Shown piece by piece: positions 10,053-19,058 of a stretch of 58,879 nt of DNA; within the stretch, counting starts at the first letter, position 1, and the number at the start of each line of letters is the position of its first letter. The notes below the pieces were generated by a model. The model saw nothing but the letters and a program-made list of their open reading frames with translations. It was not told where the DNA came from and did no database searches. The translations under genes and the position numbers were made by a program. Source of the stretch: Turicimonas muris (GTDB lineage: Bacteria; Pseudomonadota; Gammaproteobacteria; Burkholderiales; Burkholderiaceae_F); NCBI RefSeq assembly GCF_002221595.1, contig NZ_NHMP01000012.1, forward strand, positions 1 to 58,879, read 5' to 3'.

Positions 10053-12407
10053 ATGATGTCTAGTGATTTAATAGCAAATTTAAATGAGCAGCAAAAGGCC
10101 GCTGTTACTTTGCCGGAGGTGTCCTCTCTTATTCTTGCCGGGGCAGGTTCCGGTAAGACTAGCGTTTTGATTTCAAGAATTGCTTTCCTCTTGGAACACA
10201 GGCTTTGTACTCCTGCTGAGTTATTTGCTGTTACCTTCACAAATAAAGCGGCACGTGAAATGATGACCCGCCTCCAAGCAAAGATGCCTCTAAACACTCG
10301 GGCATTGTGGGTAGGAACCTTCCACGGTCTATGCAACCGAATGCTGAGACTTCATCATGAGGCCGCCGGCTTACCGGCCGCATTTGCCATCTTGGACATG
10401 AGCGATCAGCTTGGGGCTATCAAGAGGATTATGAAGGCCAACAACATTAATGAAGAAGTTCTTCCTGCCCGAAAGATTCAAAACTATATCAATAAGCAAA
10501 AAGAAGAAGGAATTCGAGCCAAGGATATTAAACCTTACGGCTTCGGCGAAAGAGACTTGCTTAGAGTCTATGAAATTTACGAAAAAGTCATTAATAGAGA
10601 AGGAGCCGTCGATTTCGGAGAGCTTATTCTCCGCACTTACGAAATGCTGCTGAACAACGAACCGATTCGTCAGCATTATCAAGACAGATTTAAATTTATT
10701 TTGGTTGACGAGTTTCAAGATACCAATAAGCTTCAGTACAAATTTCTCAAACTGTTGGCTGGTCACGGAGAAGAAGGCAGAAAACCTAACGCCGTGTTCG
10801 CTGTGGGTGACGATGACCAGTCTATTTATGCTTTCCGCGGCGCTAACGTTGGCAATATGAAGGACTTCATTAGAGATTTTGCCATTGGGGAGCCAATCCG
10901 TTTGGAACAAAACTACCGCTCTCAAGGCAATATTTTGGATGCAGCTAACTATTTGATTTCGAATAATAGTGATCGTCTTGGTAAGAATCTCTGGACACAA
11001 TCCGGGAAGGGAGATCTTATTCGTGTTTTCAAGGCCGGGGATGAGGCAGAAGAAGCAGCTTTTGTGGTTGACAACATCAAAGACTTTGTTAGAAACGGCG
11101 AGGATCTTCGTGAGATTGCCATTCTTTACCGCTCTAATGCTCAGTCTCGTGCCCTCGAAACAGAGTTGACCAGACGCGGGGTGAAATACACCGTTTACGG
11201 TGGCTTACGGTTCTTTGATCGCGCTGAAATTAAGAACGCACTTGCGTATTTAAGGCTGGCCGAAAACACCGCCGACGATTCTGCCTTTATGAGAGTGGTG
11301 AATTTACCGGCAAGAGGCATCGGCGCAAAGACAGTCGAAAATCTCATTGATTTGGCTCGAGACAACCAGATTTCATTATTTGAAGCAACTCAGTTGCTTT
11401 CCGGTGCAGCGGCTAATAAGGTAAGAGTCTTCACAGACATTATCAATGACATCCGTTCAAAGAGATTCTCTCTTCCTTTGACGGCACTTATTAATTACAC
11501 CGTACAAAGAAGCGGTCTCAAAGCACTTTATGAAGCGGATGAAAACGGAGCAGAACGCTTAGAAAACTTGGAGGAATTAACTTCATCTGCCGCTGCTTTT
11601 CTGAGCCAAGAAGGATTTGAAGAGGACTCCAAGGAAAACGTGGATAACTTAAGTCCGCTGACTTTGTTCCTTTCTCAAGCCACGCTGGAAGCCGGTGACA
11701 ACCAAGCAAAAGCAGGTGAGGAAGCTGTGCAGTTGATGACCATCCATGCTTCCAAAGGTCTGGAGTTTAACAATGTGTTTATTACCGGATTGGAGAACGG
11801 ACTTTTCCCGCATGATAAGTGTCTAGCAGAACCAAAAGAGCTTCAAGAAGAAAGAAGATTGATGTATGTAGCCATCACCCGCGCACGCAAAAAGCTGTAT
11901 TTGACTTATGCAGCCCAGAGACTTCTTCACGGTATGCCCCGCTACAACGTTAAGAGTTCTTTTTTAGACGAGCTGCCTGGAGATGCTCTGAAGTGGCTCA
12001 CTCCGAAAGAAGATTCTGACTCTTATTCCTCTTTCGGCAGCGGCAGAAGCGGCGGGGGATACTATGGCTCTTATAACAGTAAAAATTCTTGGTCAGAAGA
12101 TAAAAGAAATAGCTATTCAGGTTATAAGAAAACATATAGAAATAATGAAAATGTACCTGAATGGGCCAAGAATATAGGCATTACTAAAGAAGATAAAAAC
12201 AAGATTAATAGTATTCGCCAAAGTTCTAAAAACTCAGATGGATATAACATTGGAACCATTGTTTTTCATGAGAAATTTGGTGAAGGAAAGATCAAAAATA
12301 TAGAAGGGCAGGGAGAGAATAAGAAGATCGAGGTCGCTTTCAAAACAAGTGGAGTTAAAAATCTACTTTTAGCAATTGCTCAGAAAAAAATGAGAATAGT
12401 TAGATAA
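10053..12407 (+). CDS. uvrD: UvrD/PcrA-type ATP-dependent DNA helicase
   Basis: 784 aa superfamily 1A 3'-5' helicase for repair and replication restart. The motifs appear in order: Walker A AGAGSGKTS (I), TFTNKAAREM (Ia), VDEFQDTN (II), VGDDDQSIYAFRGA (III), LEQNYRS (IV), TIHASKGLEF (V) and YVAITRARKK (VI). From about residue 650 there is a Ser/Gly/Tyr-rich linker, then a C-terminal Tudor-like domain (GTIVFHEKFGEGKI) of the kind that binds RNA polymerase in PcrA/UvrD; Rep lacks it, so UvrD/PcrA is the better name. AGGAAG precedes the start; ATG at 10053 or 10056 are both possible. Codons become markedly AT-rich over the last 350 bp, continuing into the intergenic DNA. Confidence 0.9.
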   Translation: MMSSDLIANLNEQQKAAVTLPEVSSLILAGAGSGKTSVLISRIAFLLEHRLCTPAELFAVTFTNKAAREMMTRLQAKMPLNTRALWVGTFHGLCNRMLRLHHEAAGLPAAFAILDMSDQLGAIKRIMKANNINEEVLPARKIQNYINKQKEEGIRAKDIKPYGFGERDLLRVYEIYEKVINREGAVDFGELILRTYEMLLNNEPIRQHYQDRFKFILVDEFQDTNKLQYKFLKLLAGHGEEGRKPNAVFAVGDDDQSIYAFRGANVGNMKDFIRDFAIGEPIRLEQNYRSQGNILDAANYLISNNSDRLGKNLWTQSGKGDLIRVFKAGDEAEEAAFVVDNIKDFVRNGEDLREIAILYRSNAQSRALETELTRRGVKYTVYGGLRFFDRAEIKNALAYLRLAENTADDSAFMRVVNLPARGIGAKTVENLIDLARDNQISLFEATQLLSGAAANKVRVFTDIINDIRSKRFSLPLTALINYTVQRSGLKALYEADENGAERLENLEELTSSAAAFLSQEGFEEDSKENVDNLSPLTLFLSQATLEAGDNQAKAGEEAVQLMTIHASKGLEFNNVFITGLENGLFPHDKCLAEPKELQEERRLMYVAITRARKKLYLTYAAQRLLHGMPRYNVKSSFLDELPGDALKWLTPKEDSDSYSSFGSGRSGGGYYGSYNSKNSWSEDKRNSYSGYKKTYRNNENVPEWAKNIGITKEDKNKINSIRQSSKNSDGYNIGTIVFHEKFGEGKIKNIEGQGENKKIEVAFKTSGVKNLLLAIAQKKMRIVR

Positions 12408-13266
12408 GAAATATACTATTTAGTTAACAAGAAATTCTCTTAATAAAAGTTAACTTTCTATATTAACTTTACATTAAACAGTAACCCTTCTTCTTTATTT
12501 CGCTTAACGCTTGAAATTAGGAAGAAGTGTTTTCATTTATTTAAGTGTTTATCTATCAGAAAATAAATATAAGTAGTGGCTGTTTTACTAGGAACTGATA
12601 ATCAAATAGAGACCAATAGAATAATATTAGCTAACAGGATTAGATTTTAAATTAATTTTATTAACTAACTAATTGAATAAACATGAAATAATTAGCAAAT
12701 TTTTTAAGAATTTGAATTAATTTTTGTTTTTAGTTAACTTAGATATACAAATTACCTAAATGTTTTCAGATAGCTCTATCTGTAAAAATTTTATAAAAAG
12801 TAAATTTATCTTATAACTTGTTTTAATACATAGATAAACGGTTTATTTAACATTGAATATCTGTATATTGAATAAATTGTTTTTTGTTGTATAGGAGGGT
12901 TTTAAATTGATTTACAAATCAAAATTAAAGTGATAATTTTGAGATATTCTTAGCAAGGAAAGCAGATAGCTTTAAGTGCTATAAAAATGATTTTATCGTT
13001 ATCTCTCAAATAATTTTATGGATTGGTAAATAAGAAAAATTATTGACTTTTATTACAAAGAAAAAATTTAAAAATATCTCTATTAAATATCCGCTAACGC
13101 TAATATTTTAATTTCTATCAGTCTTTTAAGAAGTTATTTATTGTCTCTATCTATATTTAATTGTGAATACAATATTGAGATAGCAATAATAAATCAGATA
13201 GGTTTCATTTATTTATTTTTCTAAATGTAGTTTCTATTTCAGAATTATTAGAAATACAAAAATAGA
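12408..13266. other. 859-bp extremely AT-rich intergenic region
   Basis: No convincing gene is seen on either strand. The sequence is mostly A/T runs with short repeats of TTAACT/TTAATT type. The only translation-like signal is an isolated AGGAGG at 12893-12898 followed 8 nt later by TTG and eight codons. It separates the helicase from a convergent Fic-like gene and has the composition expected of H-NS-bound DNA. No U-tract terminator hairpin is clear after the helicase. Confidence 0.55.
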
Positions 13267-14445
13267 TTAAGCAGGTTCTTTTTTAGTACGACCTGGAGTG
13301 CCTTTTTGGTACAAAGGAATAAATGGGTCTATTTCCCGGCGGAAAGTTTGGAAGGAATATTCTCTGTTTTCTAGAGCTTCAATAAGCCGCTTATGGAAGA
13401 AAATCTTGTCTCTCCCATCTTCGACTCTTTCTAAAATGTCGGCTCTCGTCAAATCATTCAATATGTGACTTGCCACTTGGCGACGTGTGCCGGTTTTGCT
13501 GGAAAATTCTCCGGTTCTGCAAGCTGGACATTCAAATATGGCCGGTAGGAAAGCCACATGAGTGCCTAATCCGATTTCTTGAAGATATATCTTACTTTGT
13601 TCGTAGAGACGTTCAATTGCCTTTAGTAACTCTAGGCTGTAGTTAAAAGCGCGAGAAAGATTGTTCAAGGAATATTTAAGATATGGAGTCCACTGACGTG
13701 TCCTTAGGCCATATAGTCTTTCTTCAATTCCGAAGTGCGCTGTGGTATTTTTTGCCTTTCCTAATTGAATACAAGGGAAGGGAGAGTCGATTCCTTTTCT
13801 AAGCAAGCCAATTTGATAGAGGATTTGACTTGTTCTTTCGTTGTGTTTGTTCAAAGGAGAAAGGGCAACGAAATATAAAATGATAAGAATCAAATGTACA
13901 TACGGGTCCATGTCACGGATTTCCCTTGCATAGACCTCCCAATTGTTCATTTGTTTCTTTAGCTTTGAGCCGAACATAATCTCTTCTTCTGGGAAAAACG
14001 GCTTTTCATGAAGAGGATCATCCGACGATCTCCAAGAAATTTTGTCCTGAATGAAGAAGTTAGCAATTTCTACTATAGTTTTGGTAGAAATATATGAAAG
14101 ATTAGAATTCGGATAAAGTTCAAGACAAGCATTGACATAACTCTCCATTCTTACCATGGAAAGCTCAGAGGGATTTGGCACGATTGTGGAATAAAAATAT
14201 TCCTTAAGGGTGAAGGGCTCTTCTTTTGAATAAAGCTGCTCTTTCGCCTCTACGATTGTCATCAGTTTTCCGATAGTGGCAGGAAAAACACTGGTAGCAA
14301 AAGCTTCTCTAAAGTCGCTGATGCCTCTGGCCAGAGCCAAACAGGACCGAAGAACAGGAATATCTTCCAGCTTTTCCGAATCTCTCGGAGGCGGAAGGCT
14401 AATTGTTCCCTGGGAGGCGGCTTGTCTTAAACCTTGTAGTTCCAT
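13267..14445 (-). CDS. Degenerate Fic-family protein (probable pseudoenzyme)
   Basis: 392 aa. The layout is that of the SoFic-type Fic proteins. An N-terminal PPP...VLRSCLALARGISDF segment is followed by an EAKEQLYSKEEPF region where active relatives have an inhibitory SSEIENI helix. The Fic core is central (about residues 180-260), and a winged-helix tail ends the protein (ASHILNDLTRADILERVEDG). The catalytic loop, usually HPFxDGNGRxxR, reads SPLNKHNERTSQ here: the catalytic His is Ser, the Asp is Lys, both Gly are changed, and only Pro, Asn and one Arg remain. AMP transfer is therefore unlikely; a binding or regulatory role is possible. A CPAC pair sits near residue 307. It is a single gene in AT-rich surroundings. 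Confidence 0.65.
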   Translation of the reverse strand: MELQGLRQAASQGTISLPPPRDSEKLEDIPVLRSCLALARGISDFREAFATSVFPATIGKLMTIVEAKEQLYSKEEPFTLKEYFYSTIVPNPSELSMVRMESYVNACLELYPNSNLSYISTKTIVEIANFFIQDKISWRSSDDPLHEKPFFPEEEIMFGSKLKKQMNNWEVYAREIRDMDPYVHLILIILYFVALSPLNKHNERTSQILYQIGLLRKGIDSPFPCIQLGKAKNTTAHFGIEERLYGLRTRQWTPYLKYSLNNLSRAFNYSLELLKAIERLYEQSKIYLQEIGLGTHVAFLPAIFECPACRTGEFSSKTGTRRQVASHILNDLTRADILERVEDGRDKIFFHKRLIEALENREYSFQTFRREIDPFIPLYQKGTPGRTKKEPA

Positions 14446-14936
14446 TTTTCTTGCTTTTCGAAAGAGCTGATATGTTACATGAACAAAACTTTGTGCGGAT
14501 TAACACTAACGTTGAACTGTAATAGGGTACCTGAACCTTCGATTTTTTGCTTAACGATCAAGAGAAACGAAAAGTAATAAAAACATAAAGTTGTAATAGA
14601 TGTTTCTTAATATTAACAAATACGACTTTCGGATAATAGTGTTTCTACTAACAAGAAAAAACCCTAATTAGAATGTTGTTAGAATGAGTTCGTTAGTATT
14701 TTTAGCACCCCGAGAAAGAAAATGGTTTCATCCTCGTTAAGATGCCATAAGAGTCCAAAAATGTTGGCAAAGAGCCATTCCTCTGCTTTAAGCTGCAACC
14801 GCAGAAGATGTCTTTATCAGCTTGGGATTCTCAAGCATAAAACCATTAGCGATGTAAGATTGGTTGACGAGCCTAAGACTCGCCACTGAGATCTAATCAA
14901 GAAAATAGAAAGGAGCCGTGCGGCTCCTTTCTATTC
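14446..14936. other. Intergenic region, 491 bp
   Basis: Contains the upstream region of the Fic-like gene and the terminator of the H-NS gene (14907-14932). From 14684 one plus-strand frame reads an ATG and then about 70 codons broken by several TAA stops. This could be a decayed gene, but no family is recognisable. No RNA gene is seen. Confidence 0.4.
14907..14932 (-). terminator. Terminator downstream of the H-NS-type gene
   Basis: AGAAAGGAGCC-GTGC-GGCTCCTTTCT hairpin, stem about 11 bp, lies directly after the stop codon of the minus-strand gene. The U tract is short (TATTTTC), giving moderate confidence. Confidence 0.7.
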
Positions 14937-15269
14937 CTAAGAGCCTCTAGGTTCAAATGAATGCGGAAGAATCCGGAAGTCTTCTGCGGTCTTTCCTTCC
15001 TCTTCGGCTTGCTGCAGCCACAATGGCTTTCTGCCTCTGCCGGCCCAAGTTTCACCATTGGGTCCAATAAATTTCGGTGCAATAGAGTTGGCTCTTTTCA
15101 TGGCTTTCTTAAGGCCAAGTTCCTGAGGTGCAAAATCGTATTCTTTAATCAGCTCCCGACAGATATTTAAAGCGTCCTCACGAGCTTTTTTGGAAGCTTC
15201 TTCAATTTGTTTATCTAATGCGTCTCGTTGAGCTTTTAGATTTCTAAGTTCTAAGATTTGAGGTTCCAT
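14937..15269 (-). CDS. H-NS family nucleoid-associated protein
   Basis: 110 aa. The N-terminal half is a helical, charged oligomerisation region (LELRNLKAQRDALDKQIEEA). The C-terminal DNA-binding segment has the betaproteobacterial H-NS signature: APKFIGPNGETWAGRGRKP, where the GRGRKP loop inserts into the minor groove of AT-rich DNA. The protein probably silences AT-rich, horizontally acquired DNA; the flanking regions here are themselves very AT-rich. It has its own promoter region (15270-15736, shared with divergent polA) and terminator. Several H-NS paralogues usually occur per genome in Burkholderiales, so this need not be the main one. Confidence 0.9.
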   Translation of the reverse strand: MEPQILELRNLKAQRDALDKQIEEASKKAREDALNICRELIKEYDFAPQELGLKKAMKRANSIAPKFIGPNGETWAGRGRKPLWLQQAEEEGKTAEDFRILPHSFEPRGS

Positions 15270-15736
15270 GGCTCTACATCGTTACTAATCAATTCCCCTT
15301 CATATTACTACAAAAAAATTATTTTTTTAAACTAACTATCTCTTTTTTATTTTGTTGAATCGAAAAAATATTCATTAAAAAACATAGTGTTGTATCTTAG
15401 GTAAAGAAAATGAGATTATTTTCTCGTCAAAATGGGACAAAAATTAAATTAAACAGGTTTTCTTTGTTTAAATAATTTATGAGTTTTAATTATTATTTTT
15501 TCTATAAAGATAAAGCGTAAAAAAACAGTAAATAATTTGTTTTTTAAAAATAGTATTTAGATTTATTTTAAGAAAACCTTTTTATTTATGGCGTCTGTCA
15601 GCGACCAAATCTTTTTCTCGCCGCTCATCTTGGCCTGTCTCTAAATGAATCTTTGAAGATTGTGAATAGGATTTGAACTATTAATATATGCAGATCGAGT
15701 TTGAACTATCTCTTAAATAGTCCGCAAGGAAAACAT
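15270..15736. other. AT-rich divergent promoter region, H-NS gene / polA
   Basis: 467 bp with long A and T runs (especially about 15300-15600) and no coding frame of interest. It must hold the promoters for both divergent genes. Its composition fits autoregulation by the adjacent H-NS-type protein. The polA Shine-Dalgarno (AAGGA) lies at 15726-15730. Confidence 0.45.
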
Positions 15737-18526
15737 ATGAGCAAAACAATACTATTAATCGATGCATCGCACTTTCTTTTCCGGGCTTTCTTTGCCCTGC
15801 CTCCTCTTAATACTAAGTCAGGGCATCCAACCGGAGCCACGAGAGGCTTTCTTTCGATGCTTAGGGCATTAAGACGAGATGTCCCTACGGACTATGTGGC
15901 TTGCGTTTTTGACCCGAAAGGAAAAACCTTTCGCTCCGATATTTATCCGGACTATAAAGCCAATAGAGAAGAAACCCCGGAAGATCTTAAGCTGCAAATT
16001 CCCGATGTTTTTGATGCAGTTAGAAAACAAGGCATTCCTCTGATTCAAGTTGACGGTATCGAAGCCGATGACACTATCGGAACAATTGCGAAGTCTGCCG
16101 GAGAAGCGGGATGTAAAGTAGTCATAGCGACCGGAGATAAAGACTATGCTCAACTTGTCACGCAAGACGTTGTTTTGATTAATACGATGGGTGCCGAAAA
16201 TACCTGGCTCGATATTGAAGGGGTTAAGGAAAAATTCGGGGTACCACCAAAACAAATTATTGACTACCTCGCATTGATGGGGGACAAGATCGATAATGTA
16301 CCCGGCGTTCCGAAATGCGGTAAGAAAACAGCTTCCAAGTGGCTTGAAGAATATGGATCTTTGGAAAATATTATTGAGAACGCTGCTGCGGTAAAAGGTA
16401 AGATCGGTGACAATCTTCGAGACTCTTTGGCCTTTTTGCCTGTTGCTAAAGCTTTGGTGACAATCAAACAGGATGCCGATATTTCTTCTCAAGTCAACTC
16501 ATTGGAAGATCTAAAAATTAAAGACCCTGATGTTGCGGCTCTGAAAGAACTTTATGAACGGTTGGAATTTCGCGCTTTTCTCAAAGATCTGAAGGATGAG
16601 TCCAAGAGCGGTCCAATTAAAACAGATTCCAAGAAATCTGAAGAAGACGCATCAGATGGGCTGGATCTTTTTTCCAATTCCGAAGAGAAAGAGGTTCAAT
16701 TGGCAGAGTTCTCCCAGCAAACAATTGAATCTCCGGATGAAGCAAAGCATCTTGTTGAAGAGATTTGTTCTCAGAGCAAAGAGGGCAAGCTTCCTTTCTT
16801 GTTTGTGCTAGCCGATTTCAAAGATTTTACATACACTTTGCGTGGGATCGCAGTCGGCTGGAATACAGGTAAAAATTGGTTTGTCCCGGTTAGTACGAAT
16901 TGGGTTGATCCTCAAGGTATTACTCCTGAAGAGTTTACGCAGATATTCGGTTCGTGGCTTTCTGATCCAGCTTTTGAAAAGAGTTGCTATGACGCTAAAT
17001 ACATAGCACACGTTTTGGCCGACATAGGCATCGAGTTCAACGGTATAAAAGAAGACGTCTTACTTCAGAATTATGTTCTGGAAGCTCATCGAACCCATTA
17101 CATTGAAAAGCTTTCGTACAACTGGCTTAAGTTTGAGCTGCAGGCCGAAGAAGTCCTATTGGGCAAAGGAGTTAAAAAGAAAACTTTTAGCGAAGTAGAT
17201 ATTCTGTCTTGTGCAAAATTTGCGATGGAGCGTTCATACGTCGGTGCACATTTATCTGATTTATTCTGTGGGCTGATAGAAAAGGATCCGAATCTTCAAA
17301 AGATATACCGTGAAATCGAAATGCCGACGAGCCGTGTTTTGTTCCGAATGGAACAAAACGGTGTGTTGATCGATAAACAGTTATTGGCTAAGCAGACAGC
17401 GGAACTTCAAGCAAAAGCATCCGAACTTTCAAAGAAAGCAGAGACTATTGCCGGAGAGAAATTTAATTTGGCTAGTCCGAAACAACTCGGAGAGATTCTT
17501 TTTGAGAAATTAGGAGTTCTCATCAATGGCAAACCCTCGAAAAAGACGGCTTCAGGAAATTATTCTACAAGCGAAGAAGTTCTTTCAGAACTTGCGCTGG
17601 ATTATCCTTTGGCCAAAATTGCGCTGGAATACCGTGCTCTGACCAAACTTATTTCTACCTATACTGAAAAGTTGCCTACTCAAATTTCTCCTCGAGATGG
17701 AAGGGTTCATACGACCTTTGAACAGGCGGTGGCCGTCACCGGAAGATTGTCTTCGACTAATCCGAACTTGCAGAATATTCCTGTAAGGACCCCGGAGGGA
17801 AGAAGAGTGAGGGAAGCCTTTATCGCAGGCCCCGGGAAGAAAATTATCAGTGCCGATTACTCTCAGATCGAATTGAGAATCATGGCTCATTTATCAGGAG
17901 ATAAAGGTTTTACCGAAGCATTTAAGAAAAACCAAGACATTCATAGGGCAACAGCTGCGGAAGTATTCTCTGAACCTTTGGAAGCTGTCACCCCGGATCA
18001 AAGAAGAATAGCTAAGGTGATTAATTTCGGCCTGATCTACAGCATGAGCGCATTCGGATTGGCAAAGAATTTAAATATTGACCGCCATGATGCTAAGAAC
18101 TATATTGCCCGTTATTTCCAAAGATATCCGGGAGTATCCAAGTACATGGAGGATACCAGACAGCATGCCCTGGAAAAAGGATATATTCAGACAGTGTTCG
18201 GAAGAAGACTGGAAATTCCGGAACTGCAGGCTTCCGGTGCAAGAAAAGCAGCTGCTGAACGCGCAGCTATTAATGCTCCGATGCAGGGAACAGCCGCTGA
18301 TCTCATCAAAATGGCAATGATTGCCGTTCAAGACTGGCTGCAAGAAGAAAACTTAGAAAGTAAGCTGATTCTCCAAGTTCATGACGAATTGATTCTGGAA
18401 GTGCCGGATAAAGAAGTGGAGGTTGTGAAGAAGAGACTTCCGGAAATTATGTCCTCAGTTGCTGAATTGCACGTACCATTAATTGCTGAGGTTGGTGTGG
18501 GAGAGAATTGGGAAGCCGCCCACTAA
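15737..18526 (+). CDS. polA: DNA polymerase I, proofreading site apparently lost
   Basis: 929 aa. The ATG at 15737 has an AAGGA site and begins MSKTILLIDASHFLFRAFFALPP; an earlier in-frame start at 15701 adds an unrelated leader. The 5' nuclease domain is intact (GDKDYAQLV, YLALMGDKIDNVPG). The polymerase domain carries ADYSQIELRIMAHLSG, the O-helix RRIAKVINFGLIYSMSAFGL and QVHDELILEV. In the middle exonuclease domain, alignment by eye with E. coli Pol I puts V and A at the D355/E357 positions, I at D424 and R at D501. All metal ligands for 3'-5' proofreading are therefore gone while the fold is kept. It should act in Okazaki-fragment maturation and repair without proofreading. Confidence 0.95.
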   Translation: MSKTILLIDASHFLFRAFFALPPLNTKSGHPTGATRGFLSMLRALRRDVPTDYVACVFDPKGKTFRSDIYPDYKANREETPEDLKLQIPDVFDAVRKQGIPLIQVDGIEADDTIGTIAKSAGEAGCKVVIATGDKDYAQLVTQDVVLINTMGAENTWLDIEGVKEKFGVPPKQIIDYLALMGDKIDNVPGVPKCGKKTASKWLEEYGSLENIIENAAAVKGKIGDNLRDSLAFLPVAKALVTIKQDADISSQVNSLEDLKIKDPDVAALKELYERLEFRAFLKDLKDESKSGPIKTDSKKSEEDASDGLDLFSNSEEKEVQLAEFSQQTIESPDEAKHLVEEICSQSKEGKLPFLFVLADFKDFTYTLRGIAVGWNTGKNWFVPVSTNWVDPQGITPEEFTQIFGSWLSDPAFEKSCYDAKYIAHVLADIGIEFNGIKEDVLLQNYVLEAHRTHYIEKLSYNWLKFELQAEEVLLGKGVKKKTFSEVDILSCAKFAMERSYVGAHLSDLFCGLIEKDPNLQKIYREIEMPTSRVLFRMEQNGVLIDKQLLAKQTAELQAKASELSKKAETIAGEKFNLASPKQLGEILFEKLGVLINGKPSKKTASGNYSTSEEVLSELALDYPLAKIALEYRALTKLISTYTEKLPTQISPRDGRVHTTFEQAVAVTGRLSSTNPNLQNIPVRTPEGRRVREAFIAGPGKKIISADYSQIELRIMAHLSGDKGFTEAFKKNQDIHRATAAEVFSEPLEAVTPDQRRIAKVINFGLIYSMSAFGLAKNLNIDRHDAKNYIARYFQRYPGVSKYMEDTRQHALEKGYIQTVFGRRLEIPELQASGARKAAAERAAINAPMQGTAADLIKMAMIAVQDWLQEENLESKLILQVHDELILEVPDKEVEVVKKRLPEIMSSVAELHVPLIAEVGVGENWEAAH

Positions 18527-18531
18527 AGAAA

Positions 18532-18555
18532 AGCGAAGCCGCCGGCTTCGCTCTT
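18532..18555. terminator. Terminator shared by polA and the convergent META gene
   Basis: AGCGAAGCC-GCC-GGCTTCGCT hairpin (9-bp stem) followed by CTTC. It lies between two convergent stop codons. The U tract is poor on both strands. Confidence 0.6.
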
Positions 18556-18565
18556 CAAGAAAAAT

Positions 18566-18982
18566 TTAGCTGCAGGAGCCGGAACGCTCAGGCTCCAGAC
18601 GTCCGATTTCTTTTTTATCCGCATCAAACAAGATGAGATATTTACCGTCCTTCTTAGCGAACTTGGTTTTGTTCAGAAGGTCGGTGAAGCTTGCTTCTAA
18701 GTCCATATACTGTTTAGCGCAAAGCTTTCTCGTCATTCCCATGTTGACGAATTCGAGTTTGTCATTATCGCCGATAACATAATCGCCGAAAAGGCTGTTG
18801 CAGCCAGGTTCGGAATTGAGCTTACCGTTCTTTTTGAAAGTGATAGTCGCAGGAATGTCGCAGGACGGAACTGAGTCAGTAGCAGGCATCCAAGAAGAAG
18901 TGGAAGTCAGATCTTCAACAGTCACAGCAGAAGCCAGACCTGTCATTGATAAAAGGATGGCTCCTAGTAAGAATTTACGCAT
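18566..18982 (-). CDS. Secreted META/HslJ-like domain protein
   Basis: 138 aa from the ATG at 18982, which has GGAG upstream and starts a signal peptide (MRKFLLGAILLSMTGLASA); the frame is open further upstream but that part is not protein-like. The mature part has the META-domain pattern seen in HslJ: an ITFKKNGKLNSEPGCNSLFG core, then KLEFVNMGMTRKLC and a C-terminal KYLILFDADKKEIGRLEP strand pair. Four cysteines could form disulfides in the periplasm. Function in this family is poorly known (heat-shock and antibiotic-tolerance links). It sits between polA and a BPSS1780-like gene. Confidence 0.8.
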   Translation of the reverse strand: MRKFLLGAILLSMTGLASAVTVEDLTSTSSWMPATDSVPSCDIPATITFKKNGKLNSEPGCNSLFGDYVIGDNDKLEFVNMGMTRKLCAKQYMDLEASFTDLLNKTKFAKKDGKYLILFDADKKEIGRLEPERSGSCS

Positions 18983-19058
18983 TAATTTCTCCAATAAATC
19001 TATGTAAAGCTTACTGATTTCTTCAAATAACGAATACCGTAAATTAGTGAAAATGGTT

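Noticed and set aside
14684-14900. Broken frame upstream of the H-NS terminator as a transposase remnant
   Set aside because: Several in-frame stops in about 70 codons and only vague resemblance; it is not distinguishable from chance.
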